NCBI RefSeq assembly: GCF_000511955.1
Contig: NZ_AZSU01000002.1
Location: 60,406-96,350 of the forward strand
Source of the DNA: [Clostridium] ultunense DSM 10521
GTDB lineage: Bacteria; Bacillota; Clostridia; Tissierellales; Tepidimicrobiaceae
Length of the DNA: 35,945 bases
Direction of reading: 5' to 3'
This document shows, piece by piece, positions 1-9,098 of this stretch. The stretch's first letter is position 1. The number at the start of each line of letters is the position of its first letter. Under the pieces are notes generated by a model. It was not told the origin of the DNA. It saw only the letters and a list, made by a program, of their open reading frames with translations, and ran no database searches. The position numbers and the translations under genes are program-made.

Positions 1-1
1 A

Positions 2-274
2 ATAACGTCAAAGGAATATCGTGAAACAGTGGAATCAAAGCAATTTAAACTATCGTATAGTGCTAAAGGTTGTCCTTATGACAACGCCTGTATAGAAAGT
101 TTTCATGCAATACTAAAAAAAGAATGCGTATATCTTAATACATTTATAGATCATAATCATGCTAAGTTAATATTATTTCAATATATAGAAGGATTTTATA
201 ATAGAAAAAGGATTCATTCATCAATCAACTACATGACTCCAGATGAATATGAGAATCTATGTAGAGTAGCATAG
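2..274 (+). CDS. IS3-family transposase (OrfB), C-terminal end, cut by window edge
   Basis: The frame is open from the first bases of the window, so only about 90 C-terminal residues are visible. They carry the end of the rve/DDE integrase core. The block KGCPYDNACIESFHAILKKE contains the last catalytic Glu in its usual IS3 setting (YDNA..ESF...LK.E). It is followed by the family-typical segment with FYNRKRIHSSINYMTPDEY. A GTG at 29 exists but is inside the domain and is not a real start. The gene would catalyse cut-out and insertion of the element. Whether the full element is intact cannot be seen. Confidence 0.9.
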   Translation: MTSKEYRETVESKQFKLSYSAKGCPYDNACIESFHAILKKECVYLNTFIDHNHAKLILFQYIEGFYNRKRIHSSINYMTPDEYENLCRVA

Positions 275-324
275 CTTGCTTTAGATTTTGAGCCTGAGGG
301 GATGATAGCCACCCGTAGGGCTTG

Positions 325-447
325 CCATTGATAAGCCAATAAATAAATGCTACAATATTCCACCACGAAGGCACAAAACATAGCTTGCTTTGAGTTTATC
401 GCCTTCGGGTAGAAACCTAAAAGCATTTATGTTTGGATTGTCAATGG
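325..447. repeat. Nested inverted repeats in the IS tail
   Basis: Outer arms pair as CCATTGA (325-331) with TCAATGG (441-447), CCAA (336-339) with TTGG (433-436), and ATAAATGCT (343-351) with AGCATTTAT (422-430). An inner stem pairs CGAAGGC (366-372) with GCCTTCG (401-407). There is also a direct repeat CATAGCTTGCTTT at 270-282 and 379-391. Together these predict a branched RNA or DNA fold of about 120 nt between the transposase stop and the element end. Function is unknown. Confidence 0.55.
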
Positions 448-503
448 TGGCGGAGACCCACAAAAAAACCTAAATTTTTGTCCAAACTATTGACATAGAT
501 CCA

Positions 504-704
504 TTTATGCAGTAATATATAAGTAAGTTAATTAAATATCTAACTATTTGATTATTTCATAATGTAGGTTTGTATATATTATATCATATTTTTAATAAAG
601 TTTTTACTATTTACTAAATATTTCAAACATAAGGTAAAATAAAGCAAGATCTAGGCAACCTACATTTTTAATTAAAAGTGAGAAAATTAAGGGGGAATTT
701 TAAC
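504..704. other. AT-rich leader before the flavoprotein gene
   Basis: No gene is seen here. The stretch holds a perfect 10-bp inverted repeat, AATGTAGGTT (561-570) and AACCTACATT (657-666), enclosing 86 bp. A weak promoter-like pair sits in the left arm (TTGATT 548-553, AT-rich sequence from 571). The repeat could fold the 5' leader or be chance in AT-rich DNA. A good ribosome binding site, GGGGGA at 691-696, precedes the start at 705. Confidence 0.4.
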
Positions 705-2414
705 ATGGTAAAAAAACCTAAGAGAGTTTTAGTGGTAGGCGGTGTAGCCGGTGGAGCTTCTGCAGCAGCAAGGATAAGAAGGTTAGATGAAGAATGTGAA
801 ATAATTATGTTTGAAAGAGGCCCTCATGTATCCTTCTCAAATTGTGCATTACCTTTCCATTTAAGTGGTTTGATTGAAGATCATGAGGATTTAGTTCTTA
901 TGAAACCAGATGATTTCTATAATCAGTATAGAATTGATGCAAGGGTATATAATGAAGTCATCCATATTGACAGGGAGAAGAAAGAAGTTAAGGTGAAAAA
1001 TGTAGTAACGGGTGAAGAATATACCGAGTCTTATGATAAGCTAATTCTTTCCCCAGGAGCTAATCCTATAGTTCCGCCTTTTAAAGGGATGGATGAAGTA
1101 AATGTATTCACCATTAGAAATGTAGTGGATATAGCTAAATTGAATGTATTTATAAAGGAAAACCATTGTAATGATGTGACGGTAATAGGTGGAGGGTTTA
1201 TTGGAATCGAAGCAGCGGAAAATTTAAAGTTGGCAGGATATAATGTAACTATAGTAGAAGCTATGCCTCAAATAATGAGACCTTTTGACTATGATATGGT
1301 GCAGATATTACATAAAGAACTAGTAGATAACGGAATAGATTTAATAGTTGACGATAAAGTTGAAAGGTTTGAAAAGGATACAGTAATATTAGAATCGGGT
1401 AGAAAAATTCATGCTGAAGCAGTAGTTATGGCTATAGGTGTAAGTCCAGAAACTACTTTAGCCAAAAAAGCTGGTTTAGAATTAGGAAAAACTGGTGCCA
1501 TAGCTGTGAATCAAAACTTTAGAACTTCTGATCCTGATATATATGCTGTGGGAGATGCAATAGAAGTCTACAATAGATTGCTTCATACTCAAAGTAAATT
1601 GGCCTTAGCAGGACATGCTCAAAAACAAGCTAGGGCAGCAGCAGACCATATCTATGGAAGACCAGTGAACAACACAGGAGTAATAGGTTCTTCCGTAATA
1701 AAGGTATTTAATTATAACGGTGCTTCTACTGGTTTAACAGAAGGTTTGATTAAAGCTACTAATATGCAAATAGATTATGACACCGTAATGATAATACCAA
1801 ATGATAAGGTAGGTATTATGCCAGATAGCGAACCTTTACATTTTAAACTCATATTTGAAGTGCCTACAGGAAGGGTGTTAGGGGCTCAGGCCATAGGTAA
1901 AGGGAATGTAGATAAGAGGATAGATGTTATCGCCACTTTAATTAAGTTTAACGGTACCTTAGAAGATTTAAAAGATTTAGAACTATGCTATGCACCACCT
2001 TTTGGAACTGCTAGAGATGTAGTAAACTTTGCTGCATTGGTAGGATTAAATATACTCCATAGCTGTTTCAAACAGGTTCATGTAGATGAAGTAAGGGGTT
2101 TGGTAGAAAGTGGAGCTTATATAATAGATGTTAGAGACAAGGATGAATATGAAGAAGGACATATAGTCAACGCAGTGAATATACCTTTAGGAGAAATAAG
2201 GGATAGAATAGACGAAATTCCAAAAGATAGACCAGTTTATCTACACTGTAGGTCAGGCCAACGATCCTACAATGCAGTGATGGCATTACAACATTTGGGT
2301 TTTGATAATGTATATAATGTATCAGGTAGTTTCATGGGGTTATCCTTCTTCGAATATTATAATGATAAGGTTACTGGTAGAAAACCAATAGTTACTGCAT
2401 ATAATTTTGAATAA
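705..2414 (+). CDS. cdr: CoA-disulfide reductase-like FAD/NAD(P) oxidoreductase with C-terminal rhodanese domain
   Basis: The protein has 569 residues. The start at ATG 705 is preferred over GTG 678 because GGGGGA lies 8 nt upstream. An N-terminal FAD-binding motif (VLVVGGVAGGASAAARIRR) is followed by SFSNCALPFHLSG, whose Cys47 matches the single redox Cys of CoA-disulfide reductases. A second Rossmann motif (VIGGGFIGIEAAE) binds NAD(P)H, and a pyridine-nucleotide-disulfide dimerisation region follows. The last ~90 residues form a rhodanese domain with the persulfide-type loop HCRSGQRS. This fused architecture is known from CoADR-RHD and NADH-dependent persulfide/polysulfide reductases. Likely roles are reduction of CoA disulfide or CoA persulfide in a low-molecular-thiol or sulfur redox system in the cytoplasm. 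Which substrate is used cannot be read from sequence. It is a single gene closed by the hairpin at 2447-2481. Confidence 0.85.
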   Translation: MVKKPKRVLVVGGVAGGASAAARIRRLDEECEIIMFERGPHVSFSNCALPFHLSGLIEDHEDLVLMKPDDFYNQYRIDARVYNEVIHIDREKKEVKVKNVVTGEEYTESYDKLILSPGANPIVPPFKGMDEVNVFTIRNVVDIAKLNVFIKENHCNDVTVIGGGFIGIEAAENLKLAGYNVTIVEAMPQIMRPFDYDMVQILHKELVDNGIDLIVDDKVERFEKDTVILESGRKIHAEAVVMAIGVSPETTLAKKAGLELGKTGAIAVNQNFRTSDPDIYAVGDAIEVYNRLLHTQSKLALAGHAQKQARAAADHIYGRPVNNTGVIGSSVIKVFNYNGASTGLTEGLIKATNMQIDYDTVMIIPNDKVGIMPDSEPLHFKLIFEVPTGRVLGAQAIGKGNVDKRIDVIATLIKFNGTLEDLKDLELCYAPPFGTARDVVNFAALVGLNILHSCFKQVHVDEVRGLVESGAYIIDVRDKDEYEEGHIVNAVNIPLGEIRDRIDEIPKDRPVYLHCRSGQRSYNAVMALQHLGFDNVYNVSGSFMGLSFFEYYNDKVTGRKPIVTAYNFE

Positions 2415-2446
2415 TTTAAGACATAAAACCATTAACCTTTATCAAG

Positions 2447-2489
2447 GGTTATGCGGAAATACTCATTATTTCTGCATAACCTATTTTAT
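2447..2489 (+). terminator. Terminator-like hairpin after the flavoprotein gene
   Basis: GGTTATGC (2447-2454) pairs with GCATAACC (2474-2481), and the stem extends inward through GAAA/TTTC. TATTTTAT follows. The ribosome binding site of the next gene begins only ~18 nt later, so the hairpin may act as an attenuator between the two genes rather than a full stop. Confidence 0.6.
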
Positions 2490-2513
2490 CAAAGTGGAAA
2501 AGGTGAAAGGAAA

Positions 2514-3860
2514 ATGAGATCAAAATTAAGTAAGTTAGATGTTTTTTCCATAGTTTTAGGTTCTATAATTGGCTGGGGCTCATTTATGCTACCTGGAACC
2601 AAATTTTTAAAAGAGGCAGGGGTAATAAATACAACTATAGGGTTAACTCTAGGTGCATTGTTTATAATAACAATCCAAAGTTCCTATTATATTATGCTAG
2701 AAGACCATGATGATGAAGGAGGAGAATTCTCCTTTACCTATAAACATTGTGGTAGAAATCATGGATTTGTTGTTGGGTGGTTTCTATTATTAGCTTATTT
2801 GACAATAATTCCACTAAACGGTACCGCTTTTCCATTGGTAATAAGAAAGATATTTGGAGATGTGTGCCAATTTGGATATCTATATAGTATTGCAGGATAT
2901 GAGGTATATATTGGAGAAGTGATAATATCCAGCTTTATAGTTATATTATTTGCTTATATAAACATTAAGGGAATAAAGGAATCGGCAAAGGTTCAAAATA
3001 TAATTGCTCTTACTTTAGTTTTTTTAGTATTTACAGTATTTGTTTTTATGTTTATAAGGGTTGATAGGACTAACTTCTTAAACAATTATATATATGATTA
3101 TCAATTCAATCTAGGAGAAGTATTAAAAATATTTGCCATAACCCCCTTTGCTTTTGTAGGTTTTGATAATATCCCTCAGATATGTAAGGAATTTGACTTT
3201 GGTGCTAGAAAGGCCTCTTTAATTGCAGTAGCATCTGTGTCTATTGGAAGTCTAATATATTCTGTATTAAATATGACTACTGGATTGGTATATTCTCCCC
3301 AAGAAGCAGCGACGCTGGACTGGGCATTGGGCACTGGGGTTTTATCCGTTTTAGGTAGGTTTGGATTTTTATTATTGGTCATAGCTTTATCTGCAGCAGT
3401 AACCTCAGGTATTAATGGCTTTATGATATCTACCAGCAAATTGATGGGTTCTATATCTAATCATCATATGGTGCCTAAAAAATACGCCTATGTAAATAAA
3501 AATGGAGTATTTAAAAATGCTATTCTATTTGCAACAGCTATAAGTCTTATAGCCCCTTGGTTTGGAAGAGAAGTAATACTGTGGATAGTAGATATGTCCT
3601 CTTTAGGGGCAGCCATAGCTTACTTTTATGTCTGTTTCATAGCCTTTAGGTTAGGTAAAACAATGTTTAGAAAAATCATGTCCCTACTAGGAGTAGTAGC
3701 CTCTTTGCTTACAGTAGTCTTATTATTAGCACCATCATCTCCTGCAGCATTAGGAAAGGAATCACGGATAGCTTTAGTTCTTTGGATAGTTTTAGGAACT
3801 GTATTTTACATAAAAGTAGTTTCAACATATAAAGTTGAAACCTCTAGGGATAATATATAG
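2514..3860 (+). CDS. APC-superfamily amino acid permease
   Basis: The protein has 448 residues from ATG 2514. The longer frame from 2451 begins inside the preceding hairpin and lacks a ribosome binding site, whereas AAGGTG sits ~9 nt before 2514. The N-terminus carries the APC signature around GSIIGWGSFMLPG (broken first helix for substrate and ion binding). About 12 hydrophobic segments follow, including a conserved glycine-rich region near FVGFDNIPQICKEF. It should be an inner-membrane secondary transporter for an amino acid or amine, but the substrate is not evident. Downstream lies a strong bidirectional terminator. The preceding hairpin separates it from the flavoprotein gene and no separate promoter is obvious. 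Confidence 0.85.
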   Translation: MRSKLSKLDVFSIVLGSIIGWGSFMLPGTKFLKEAGVINTTIGLTLGALFIITIQSSYYIMLEDHDDEGGEFSFTYKHCGRNHGFVVGWFLLLAYLTIIPLNGTAFPLVIRKIFGDVCQFGYLYSIAGYEVYIGEVIISSFIVILFAYINIKGIKESAKVQNIIALTLVFLVFTVFVFMFIRVDRTNFLNNYIYDYQFNLGEVLKIFAITPFAFVGFDNIPQICKEFDFGARKASLIAVASVSIGSLIYSVLNMTTGLVYSPQEAATLDWALGTGVLSVLGRFGFLLLVIALSAAVTSGINGFMISTSKLMGSISNHHMVPKKYAYVNKNGVFKNAILFATAISLIAPWFGREVILWIVDMSSLGAAIAYFYVCFIAFRLGKTMFRKIMSLLGVVASLLTVVLLLAPSSPAALGKESRIALVLWIVLGTVFYIKVVSTYKVETSRDNI

Positions 3861-3869
3861 TTTAAAGAA

Positions 3870-3906
3870 AAGAAGCTGTAGAACTTTCTACAGCTTCTTT
3901 TTTGGT
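3870..3906. terminator. Bidirectional intrinsic terminator
   Basis: AAGAAGCTGTAG (3870-3881) pairs perfectly with CTACAGCTTCTT (3888-3899) around a 6-nt loop, followed by a T-run. The A-rich 5' flank gives a T-run on the other strand. It ends the permease gene on + and the tRNA-Glu transcript on -. Confidence 0.85.
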
Positions 3907-3977
3907 GACCCCACCGGGACTCGAACCCGGGTTACCGCCGTGAAAGGGCGGTGTCTTAACCGCTTGACCATGGGGCC
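3903..3977 (-). tRNA. tRNA-Glu (anticodon TTC)
   Basis: The reverse strand begins GGCCCCA at 3977. It gives a full cloverleaf with anticodon stem CCGCC/GGCGG, loop CTTTCAC (anticodon TTC), a TTCGAGTCC T-loop and encoded CCA at 3905-3903. Acceptor pairing is complete with one G-T. It has its own promoter upstream at 4005-4033 and shares the terminator that overlaps its 3' side. Confidence 0.97.
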
Positions 3978-4004
3978 ATCATTATTTAGGACAAATCGAT
4001 TTTT

Positions 4005-4033
4005 ATTTTACTATATAAAATAGGGTTTGTCAA
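4005..4033 (-). promoter_or_regulatory. Promoter of tRNA-Glu
   Basis: On the minus strand TTGACA (4033-4028) is followed after 17 nt by TAAAAT (4010-4005). Transcription would begin near 3998, ~20 nt before the tRNA. Its -35 box coincides with the -35 box of the rightward niaR promoter. Confidence 0.75.
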
Positions 4034-4055
4034 CCATTTATGGTAAAATAATAAT
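4027..4055 (+). promoter_or_regulatory. Promoter of niaR
   Basis: TTGTCA (4027-4032), a 17-nt spacer, then AATAAT (4050-4055). The -35 hexamer overlaps the -35 of the divergent tRNA-Glu promoter, within the near-symmetric GGTTTGTCAACC. No copy of the candidate NiaR site seen at 4635 lies here. Confidence 0.55.
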
Positions 4056-4084
4056 AGAAGGATTTATATCAGGAAAGGAGAATT

Positions 4085-4612
4085 ATGATGGGAGCTTGGG
4101 AGAGAAGGAAAAAGATTTTGGATACATTAAATAAAAATAGGAAACCGGTAAAGGGCACCGAACTTTCTAAAAAATTTAATGTGAGTAGACAAGTAATAGT
4201 TCAGGATATTGCTCTATTAAGAGCTAGAGGAGAAGATATATTAGCCACACCTCAAGGATATATAATACCTAAAGCCTATAAAGAGAATAAATTAACTAGA
4301 AAAATAGTTTGTAAACATGAAGGGTATGATGAGATAGAAGATGAATTGAAAACCATAATTGATTTAGGTGGCAAGATAGTAGACGTAATAGTAGAACATC
4401 CCTTATATGGAGAAATAAAAAGCCCCCTTGAAATAAGTTCCAGATTGGACTTAAAAGAATTTATGGAAAATATAATAAAGACAAAAGCAGAACCCTTATC
4501 TTCTTTAACGGAAGGCATTCATATCCATACAATAGAGGTAGACGATGAAGAAAGTTTTGAAAGAATAAAAGAGGCCCTTATTGGGAAAAAATACTTGATA
4601 AATGAAGATTAA
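4085..4612 (+). CDS. niaR: NiaR (YrxA)-type niacin-responsive transcriptional repressor
   Basis: The protein has 175 residues. An N-terminal winged helix-turn-helix (residues ~6-60; FNVSRQVIVQDIALLRARG is the recognition-helix region) is followed by a 3H domain. That domain is named for three conserved histidine positions, visible as CKHEGY, VEHPLYG and the EGIHIHTIEVDD block, which bind a metal and nicotinic acid in the family. NiaR represses NAD-precursor uptake or synthesis genes when niacin is plentiful. AGGAAAGGAG precedes ATG 4085 (ATG 4088 is equally possible). It is followed after 75 nt by an EIIC-like membrane protein with a candidate NiaR operator between them. A nicotinate phosphoribosyltransferase gene lies 24 kb away at 28545-29999. 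Confidence 0.9.
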   Translation: MMGAWERRKKILDTLNKNRKPVKGTELSKKFNVSRQVIVQDIALLRARGEDILATPQGYIIPKAYKENKLTRKIVCKHEGYDEIEDELKTIIDLGGKIVDVIVEHPLYGEIKSPLEISSRLDLKEFMENIIKTKAEPLSSLTEGIHIHTIEVDDEESFERIKEALIGKKYLINED

Positions 4613-4634
4613 GATGGTATATTTGTATAGTAAG

Positions 4635-4658
4635 GTGACAAGACAGGTGTCTTAACAC
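4635..4658 (+). promoter_or_regulatory. Candidate NiaR operator
   Basis: A 24-bp inverted repeat, GTGACAAGACA-GG-TGTCTTAACAC (9 of 11 arm positions complementary, core AAGACAGGTGTCTT perfect), lies between niaR and the membrane-protein gene, 30 nt before its TTG start. Its position suggests repression by the adjacent NiaR. I cannot confirm the match to the published NiaR motif from memory. Confidence 0.6.
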
Positions 4659-4687
4659 AGATATAAAGGAAAAAAGGGGTGGCTTAG

Positions 4688-5719
4688 TTGGAAAATAAAG
4701 AAACAGATGGAAAAGGCAATGTAAAAAATTATTTAGTGAAAGTGTTTAATGGAATGGCATTAGGACTTTTTTCTTCCTTACTAATTGGTCTGATAATCAA
4801 GCAATTAGGTACACTTTTGAATATTCAATTGATGGTTAGCTTTGGCCAAGTTGCCCAAATGCTTATGGGACCAGCTATTGGTGCAGGTGTTGCATATAGT
4901 GTAGGAGCTCCACCATTAGCCATATTTGCCTCTGTAGTAACTGGAGCCATTGGAGCGGGAACCGTTACTTTTGAGGAAGGGGCTGCTATGATAAAGGTTG
5001 GAGAACCAGTTGGGGCCCTAGTTGCAGCTCTTGTAGGAGCAGAGTTTTCAAAGATAATCGAAGGAAAGACTAAAGTAGATATCGTTTTAGTCCCTTTAGC
5101 CACTATTTTGATTGGAGGGTTAGCTGGAAACTATATAGGACCTGTTATGAGCTCTTTTATGACTGTTATAGGAAGTATTATCAATAGGGCGACGGAATTA
5201 CATCCCTTCCCTATGGGTATAATAGTATCCGTATTAATGGGTATAATTTTAACATTGCCAATTAGTAGTGCAGCTTTAGCTATATCTTTAGGACTTAGCG
5301 GTTTAGCTGCAGGGGCGAGCACTGTTGGCTGTTCTGCTCAGATGATAGGTTTTGCAATTTCCTCTTACAGGGAAAATGGATTTGGAGGCTTTATTGCCCA
5401 AGGAATAGGTACTTCTATGCTACAAATCCCAAATATTATTAAGAACCCTAGGATTTGGATACCCCCTATTATTACTTCTGCCATCCTTGGACCTGTTTCC
5501 ACAATCCTTTTTAAAATGGAAAGTAATATGGTAGGAGCTGGAATGGGCACCAGTGGCTTAGTAGGTCAGTTTGCAACTATAGAGGTAATGGGTACCGGAG
5601 GAAAAGTTTTAGTTGGAATACTCCTCCTCCATTTTATTTTGCCTGGAATATTGTCCTTTATAATATCAGAATGGATGAGGAAAGCGGGATATATAAAGAA
5701 AGGTGATATGAGATTATAA
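4688..5719 (+). CDS. PTS EIIC-like membrane protein, possible NiaR-controlled transporter
   Basis: The protein has 343 residues. The TTG start at 4688 is chosen because AGGGGTGG lies ~6-8 nt upstream. It has about ten hydrophobic segments rich in Gly/Ala (for example GPAIGAGVAYSVGAPPLAIF), matching the EIIC-like family I associate with PF13303. No EIIA or EIIB domain or gene is nearby, so it is unlikely to be an ordinary sugar PTS. The family is otherwise poorly characterised. Its place directly after niaR, behind a 24-bp operator-like repeat, suggests that it imports a niacin-type precursor. That is inference from context. Two hairpins at 5763 and 5848 close the unit. Confidence 0.75.
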   Translation: MENKETDGKGNVKNYLVKVFNGMALGLFSSLLIGLIIKQLGTLLNIQLMVSFGQVAQMLMGPAIGAGVAYSVGAPPLAIFASVVTGAIGAGTVTFEEGAAMIKVGEPVGALVAALVGAEFSKIIEGKTKVDIVLVPLATILIGGLAGNYIGPVMSSFMTVIGSIINRATELHPFPMGIIVSVLMGIILTLPISSAALAISLGLSGLAAGASTVGCSAQMIGFAISSYRENGFGGFIAQGIGTSMLQIPNIIKNPRIWIPPIITSAILGPVSTILFKMESNMVGAGMGTSGLVGQFATIEVMGTGGKVLVGILLLHFILPGILSFIISEWMRKAGYIKKGDMRL

Positions 5720-5762
5720 ATTATAATTAAATGTTATAACTATTTCAATATGGGTATATAGT

Positions 5763-5795
5763 GATTAGCCAAAAAATTATATTTTTTGGCTAATC
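5763..5795 (+). terminator. AT-rich hairpin downstream of the EIIC-like gene
   Basis: GATTAGCCAAAAAAT (5763-5777) pairs with ATTTTTTGGCTAATC (5781-5795). There is no T-run after it, so it may be an RNA-stabilising hairpin or a weak terminator. Confidence 0.45.
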
Positions 5796-5847
5796 TCCCA
5801 CCAAAGACAAAATATTAATAGACAAAAGATAAGGCTAAAAGGGAATT

Positions 5848-5880
5848 GGCGTTAACATTCAATAATGTTAACGCCCTTTT
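5848..5880 (+). terminator. Intrinsic terminator upstream of the serS leader
   Basis: A 12-bp perfect stem, GGCGTTAACATT / AATGTTAACGCC with loop CAAT (5848-5875), is followed by CTTTT. It insulates the serS promoter from the EIIC-like gene. Confidence 0.75.
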
Positions 5881-5892
5881 ACCAATAGATAA

Positions 5893-5921
5893 TTGATATT
5901 TTTTATAAAATGTGATATACT
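5893..5921 (+). promoter_or_regulatory. serS: Promoter of the serS T-box transcript
   Basis: TTGATA (5893-5898), a 17-nt spacer and TATACT (5916-5921). Transcription is expected near 5928, just before the first stem of the T-box leader. Confidence 0.8.
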
Positions 5922-5929
5922 ACCTAATA

Positions 5930-7430
<1,501 letters not shown>

Positions 7431-7432
<2 letters not shown>

Positions 7433-7475
7433 GTTCCCTCTACGGTGCCAGGCACCGTAGAGGGAACTTATTTGT
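7431..7475 (+). terminator. Near-perfect palindrome overlapping the serS stop codon
   Basis: Two 19-nt arms (7431-7449 and 7451-7469) flank a single A, centred on GGTGCC-A-GGCACC and followed by TATTTG. It can act as terminator of serS. The arms start inside the TAA stop codon. The GGTGCC/GGCACC core looks like a repeat class dispersed in some Firmicute genomes. Confidence 0.7.
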
Positions 7476-7575
7476 AATGAAATTGTAATATATTTATTTT
7501 ACCTCCATACTGGTTATAATATTTCTTTACAAATATAGAATATAATAGAAGAGGAATAAACTTGGAGGTGAAAAT

Positions 7576-9066
7576 TTGATAATAAAAAGAAGAGTATATG
7601 TGGCTTTAATATTTATCCTTATTATCGTTTTAGTTGGTTGTACTGAAAAAGCTGTACAGGTTCCAACCTTAATAGTTGATGATTTTAATGATATGGATTT
7701 AGATAGGATAGATCATTATAAAATAGATGTGGATTTTGACCCAGCTAATAAGGTTTATTCAGCCAACCAAAAAATAACCTATTATAACAACACGGGGGTA
7801 GAATTAGAAGAAATATACTTTCATCTATATCCAAATGCTTTCAAATCTCCAGAAACAACTCCATTGCTATTCCATAATCAAACTCTGTTAAAAGAGGAAT
7901 ATATATCTGGTTATATAGAAATAGAAAAAATAAAAATAGGGAAAAAAGAAGTGGATTTTAAAATAGGGGGAATGGGAGATACCATTTTAAAGCTAACCTT
8001 ACCTAATATTTTAAAGCTCGATGAAAAGGTTAATATTGACATTGAATACATTGTCAAACTTCCAATAAATGTAGATAGGTTTGGATTTGGAGAAGATGTA
8101 TTCAATTTTGGTAATTGGTATCCAATAGCCTGTGTATATGATGATACAGGCTGGAATCTTGATCCCTATTATAATATAGGAGATCCTTTTTATAGTAATA
8201 TTAGTAATTATTATGTAACCATTACCCTTCCGAAGGATATAATAGTTGCAGCTAGTGGCAATATCCTTTTTGAAAAGATAAAAGGGGATAAAAAAACCTA
8301 TACAATTGAGGGAAAATTGATTAGGGATTTTGCTTGGGTAGCTAGTCCAAATTTCTTAATACGGGAATCTAAGGTAGAAGACACTATAATTAAGGTATAC
8401 GCTATGGAAGATAAACCAGATATGGCCGATTATACCATAGAAATAGGAGAGGATAGTATAAAAATATTTAATAGATTGTTTGGTAAATATCCCTATGGAG
8501 TCTATTCTATAGTAATGACAGAATTTCCAACGGGCATGGAGTATCCCGGTATAGTTTTTATAAATAAAGACTATTATAGCCCCCATTTTAAAGACCCATT
8601 AGAAAAAGTAATAGTCCATGAAACAGCCCATCAATGGTGGTACGGAGTAGTTGGAAATGACCAAATTGACGAAGCCTGGTTGGATGAAGCTTTAGCCACT
8701 TATTCGGAAGTAATATATATTAATAATAAATATGGTGAAGAGGAAGGAGAAAATTATTACAATTATACTTGTGAAATGCCTTACGAATATGGAAAAGATT
8801 ATATAATTTCAGAGAAGATAAAAAAACCCTTAAGTGATTTTGATGGTTGGGAAGACTATGGATTATTGGTTTATGTAAAAGGAGCAGTTTTTTTAAATGG
8901 GATAAAAGAAGACTTTGGAATGGAAACGTTATATGATATATTAAATAAGTATTATAATACTTATAAATTTAATAATGGAACTACAGAAGGTTTTTTAAAA
9001 ATTTGCGAAGAGGTAACAAATACATCCTTCAAGGAAAAGGCTGATATATGGCTCTATGGTAAATAA
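7576..9066 (+). CDS. M1-family metallopeptidase, lipoprotein
   Basis: The protein has 496 residues. The TTG start at 7576 is supported by GGAGGTG ending 5 nt upstream. The N-terminus (KRR, hydrophobic core, lipobox LVGC with Cys22) predicts a lipid-anchored protein on the outer face of the membrane. The catalytic zinc site of gluzincins is complete: HETAH at 348-352 and Glu371 in WLDEALA. GMEYP (320-324) stands where M1 aminopeptidases have the GxMEN substrate motif, with Tyr-Pro in place of the usual Asn. It would trim peptides outside the cell or an unknown surface substrate. It is shorter than full aminopeptidase N and lacks the long C-terminal helical domain. The gene stands alone. Confidence 0.87.
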   Translation: MIIKRRVYVALIFILIIVLVGCTEKAVQVPTLIVDDFNDMDLDRIDHYKIDVDFDPANKVYSANQKITYYNNTGVELEEIYFHLYPNAFKSPETTPLLFHNQTLLKEEYISGYIEIEKIKIGKKEVDFKIGGMGDTILKLTLPNILKLDEKVNIDIEYIVKLPINVDRFGFGEDVFNFGNWYPIACVYDDTGWNLDPYYNIGDPFYSNISNYYVTITLPKDIIVAASGNILFEKIKGDKKTYTIEGKLIRDFAWVASPNFLIRESKVEDTIIKVYAMEDKPDMADYTIEIGEDSIKIFNRLFGKYPYGVYSIVMTEFPTGMEYPGIVFINKDYYSPHFKDPLEKVIVHETAHQWWYGVVGNDQIDEAWLDEALATYSEVIYINNKYGEEEGENYYNYTCEMPYEYGKDYIISEKIKKPLSDFDGWEDYGLLVYVKGAVFLNGIKEDFGMETLYDILNKYYNTYKFNNGTTEGFLKICEEVTNTSFKEKADIWLYGK

Positions 9067-9095
9067 AAACGGAGGGTTTATTGCCCTCCATTTTA
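9064..9095. terminator. Bidirectional terminator between convergent genes
   Basis: GGAGGG (9071-9076) pairs with CCCTCC (9084-9089). ATTTTAAT follows on +, and a stronger T5 run (AAAAAC on +) follows on -. It ends the M1 peptidase gene and the small gene at 9099-9212. Confidence 0.75.
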
Positions 9096-9098
9096 ATC

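Larger units (their letters stand above)
1..503 (+). mobile_element. Right part of an IS3-family insertion sequence
   Basis: The window opens inside the transposase gene of an IS3-family element (stop at 274). A non-coding tail follows, ending in a terminal-repeat-like sequence at 479-503, TGTCCAAACTATTGACATAG followed by ATCCA. Read on the other strand this starts TGGATC and carries a GTTTGGACA block, the style of IS3/IS150-group ends. The left end and target duplication lie outside the window, so the exact element cannot be named. The 229-bp tail after the stop codon is long for this family and contains nested inverted repeats. Confidence 0.75.

Noticed and set aside
229-426. Minus-strand frame in the IS tail
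   Set aside because: No ribosome binding site; it overlaps the transposase end and the structured tail, and looks like a spurious frame.
2451-2513. N-terminal extension of the APC permease
   Set aside because: Lies inside the preceding hairpin; the supported start is 2514.
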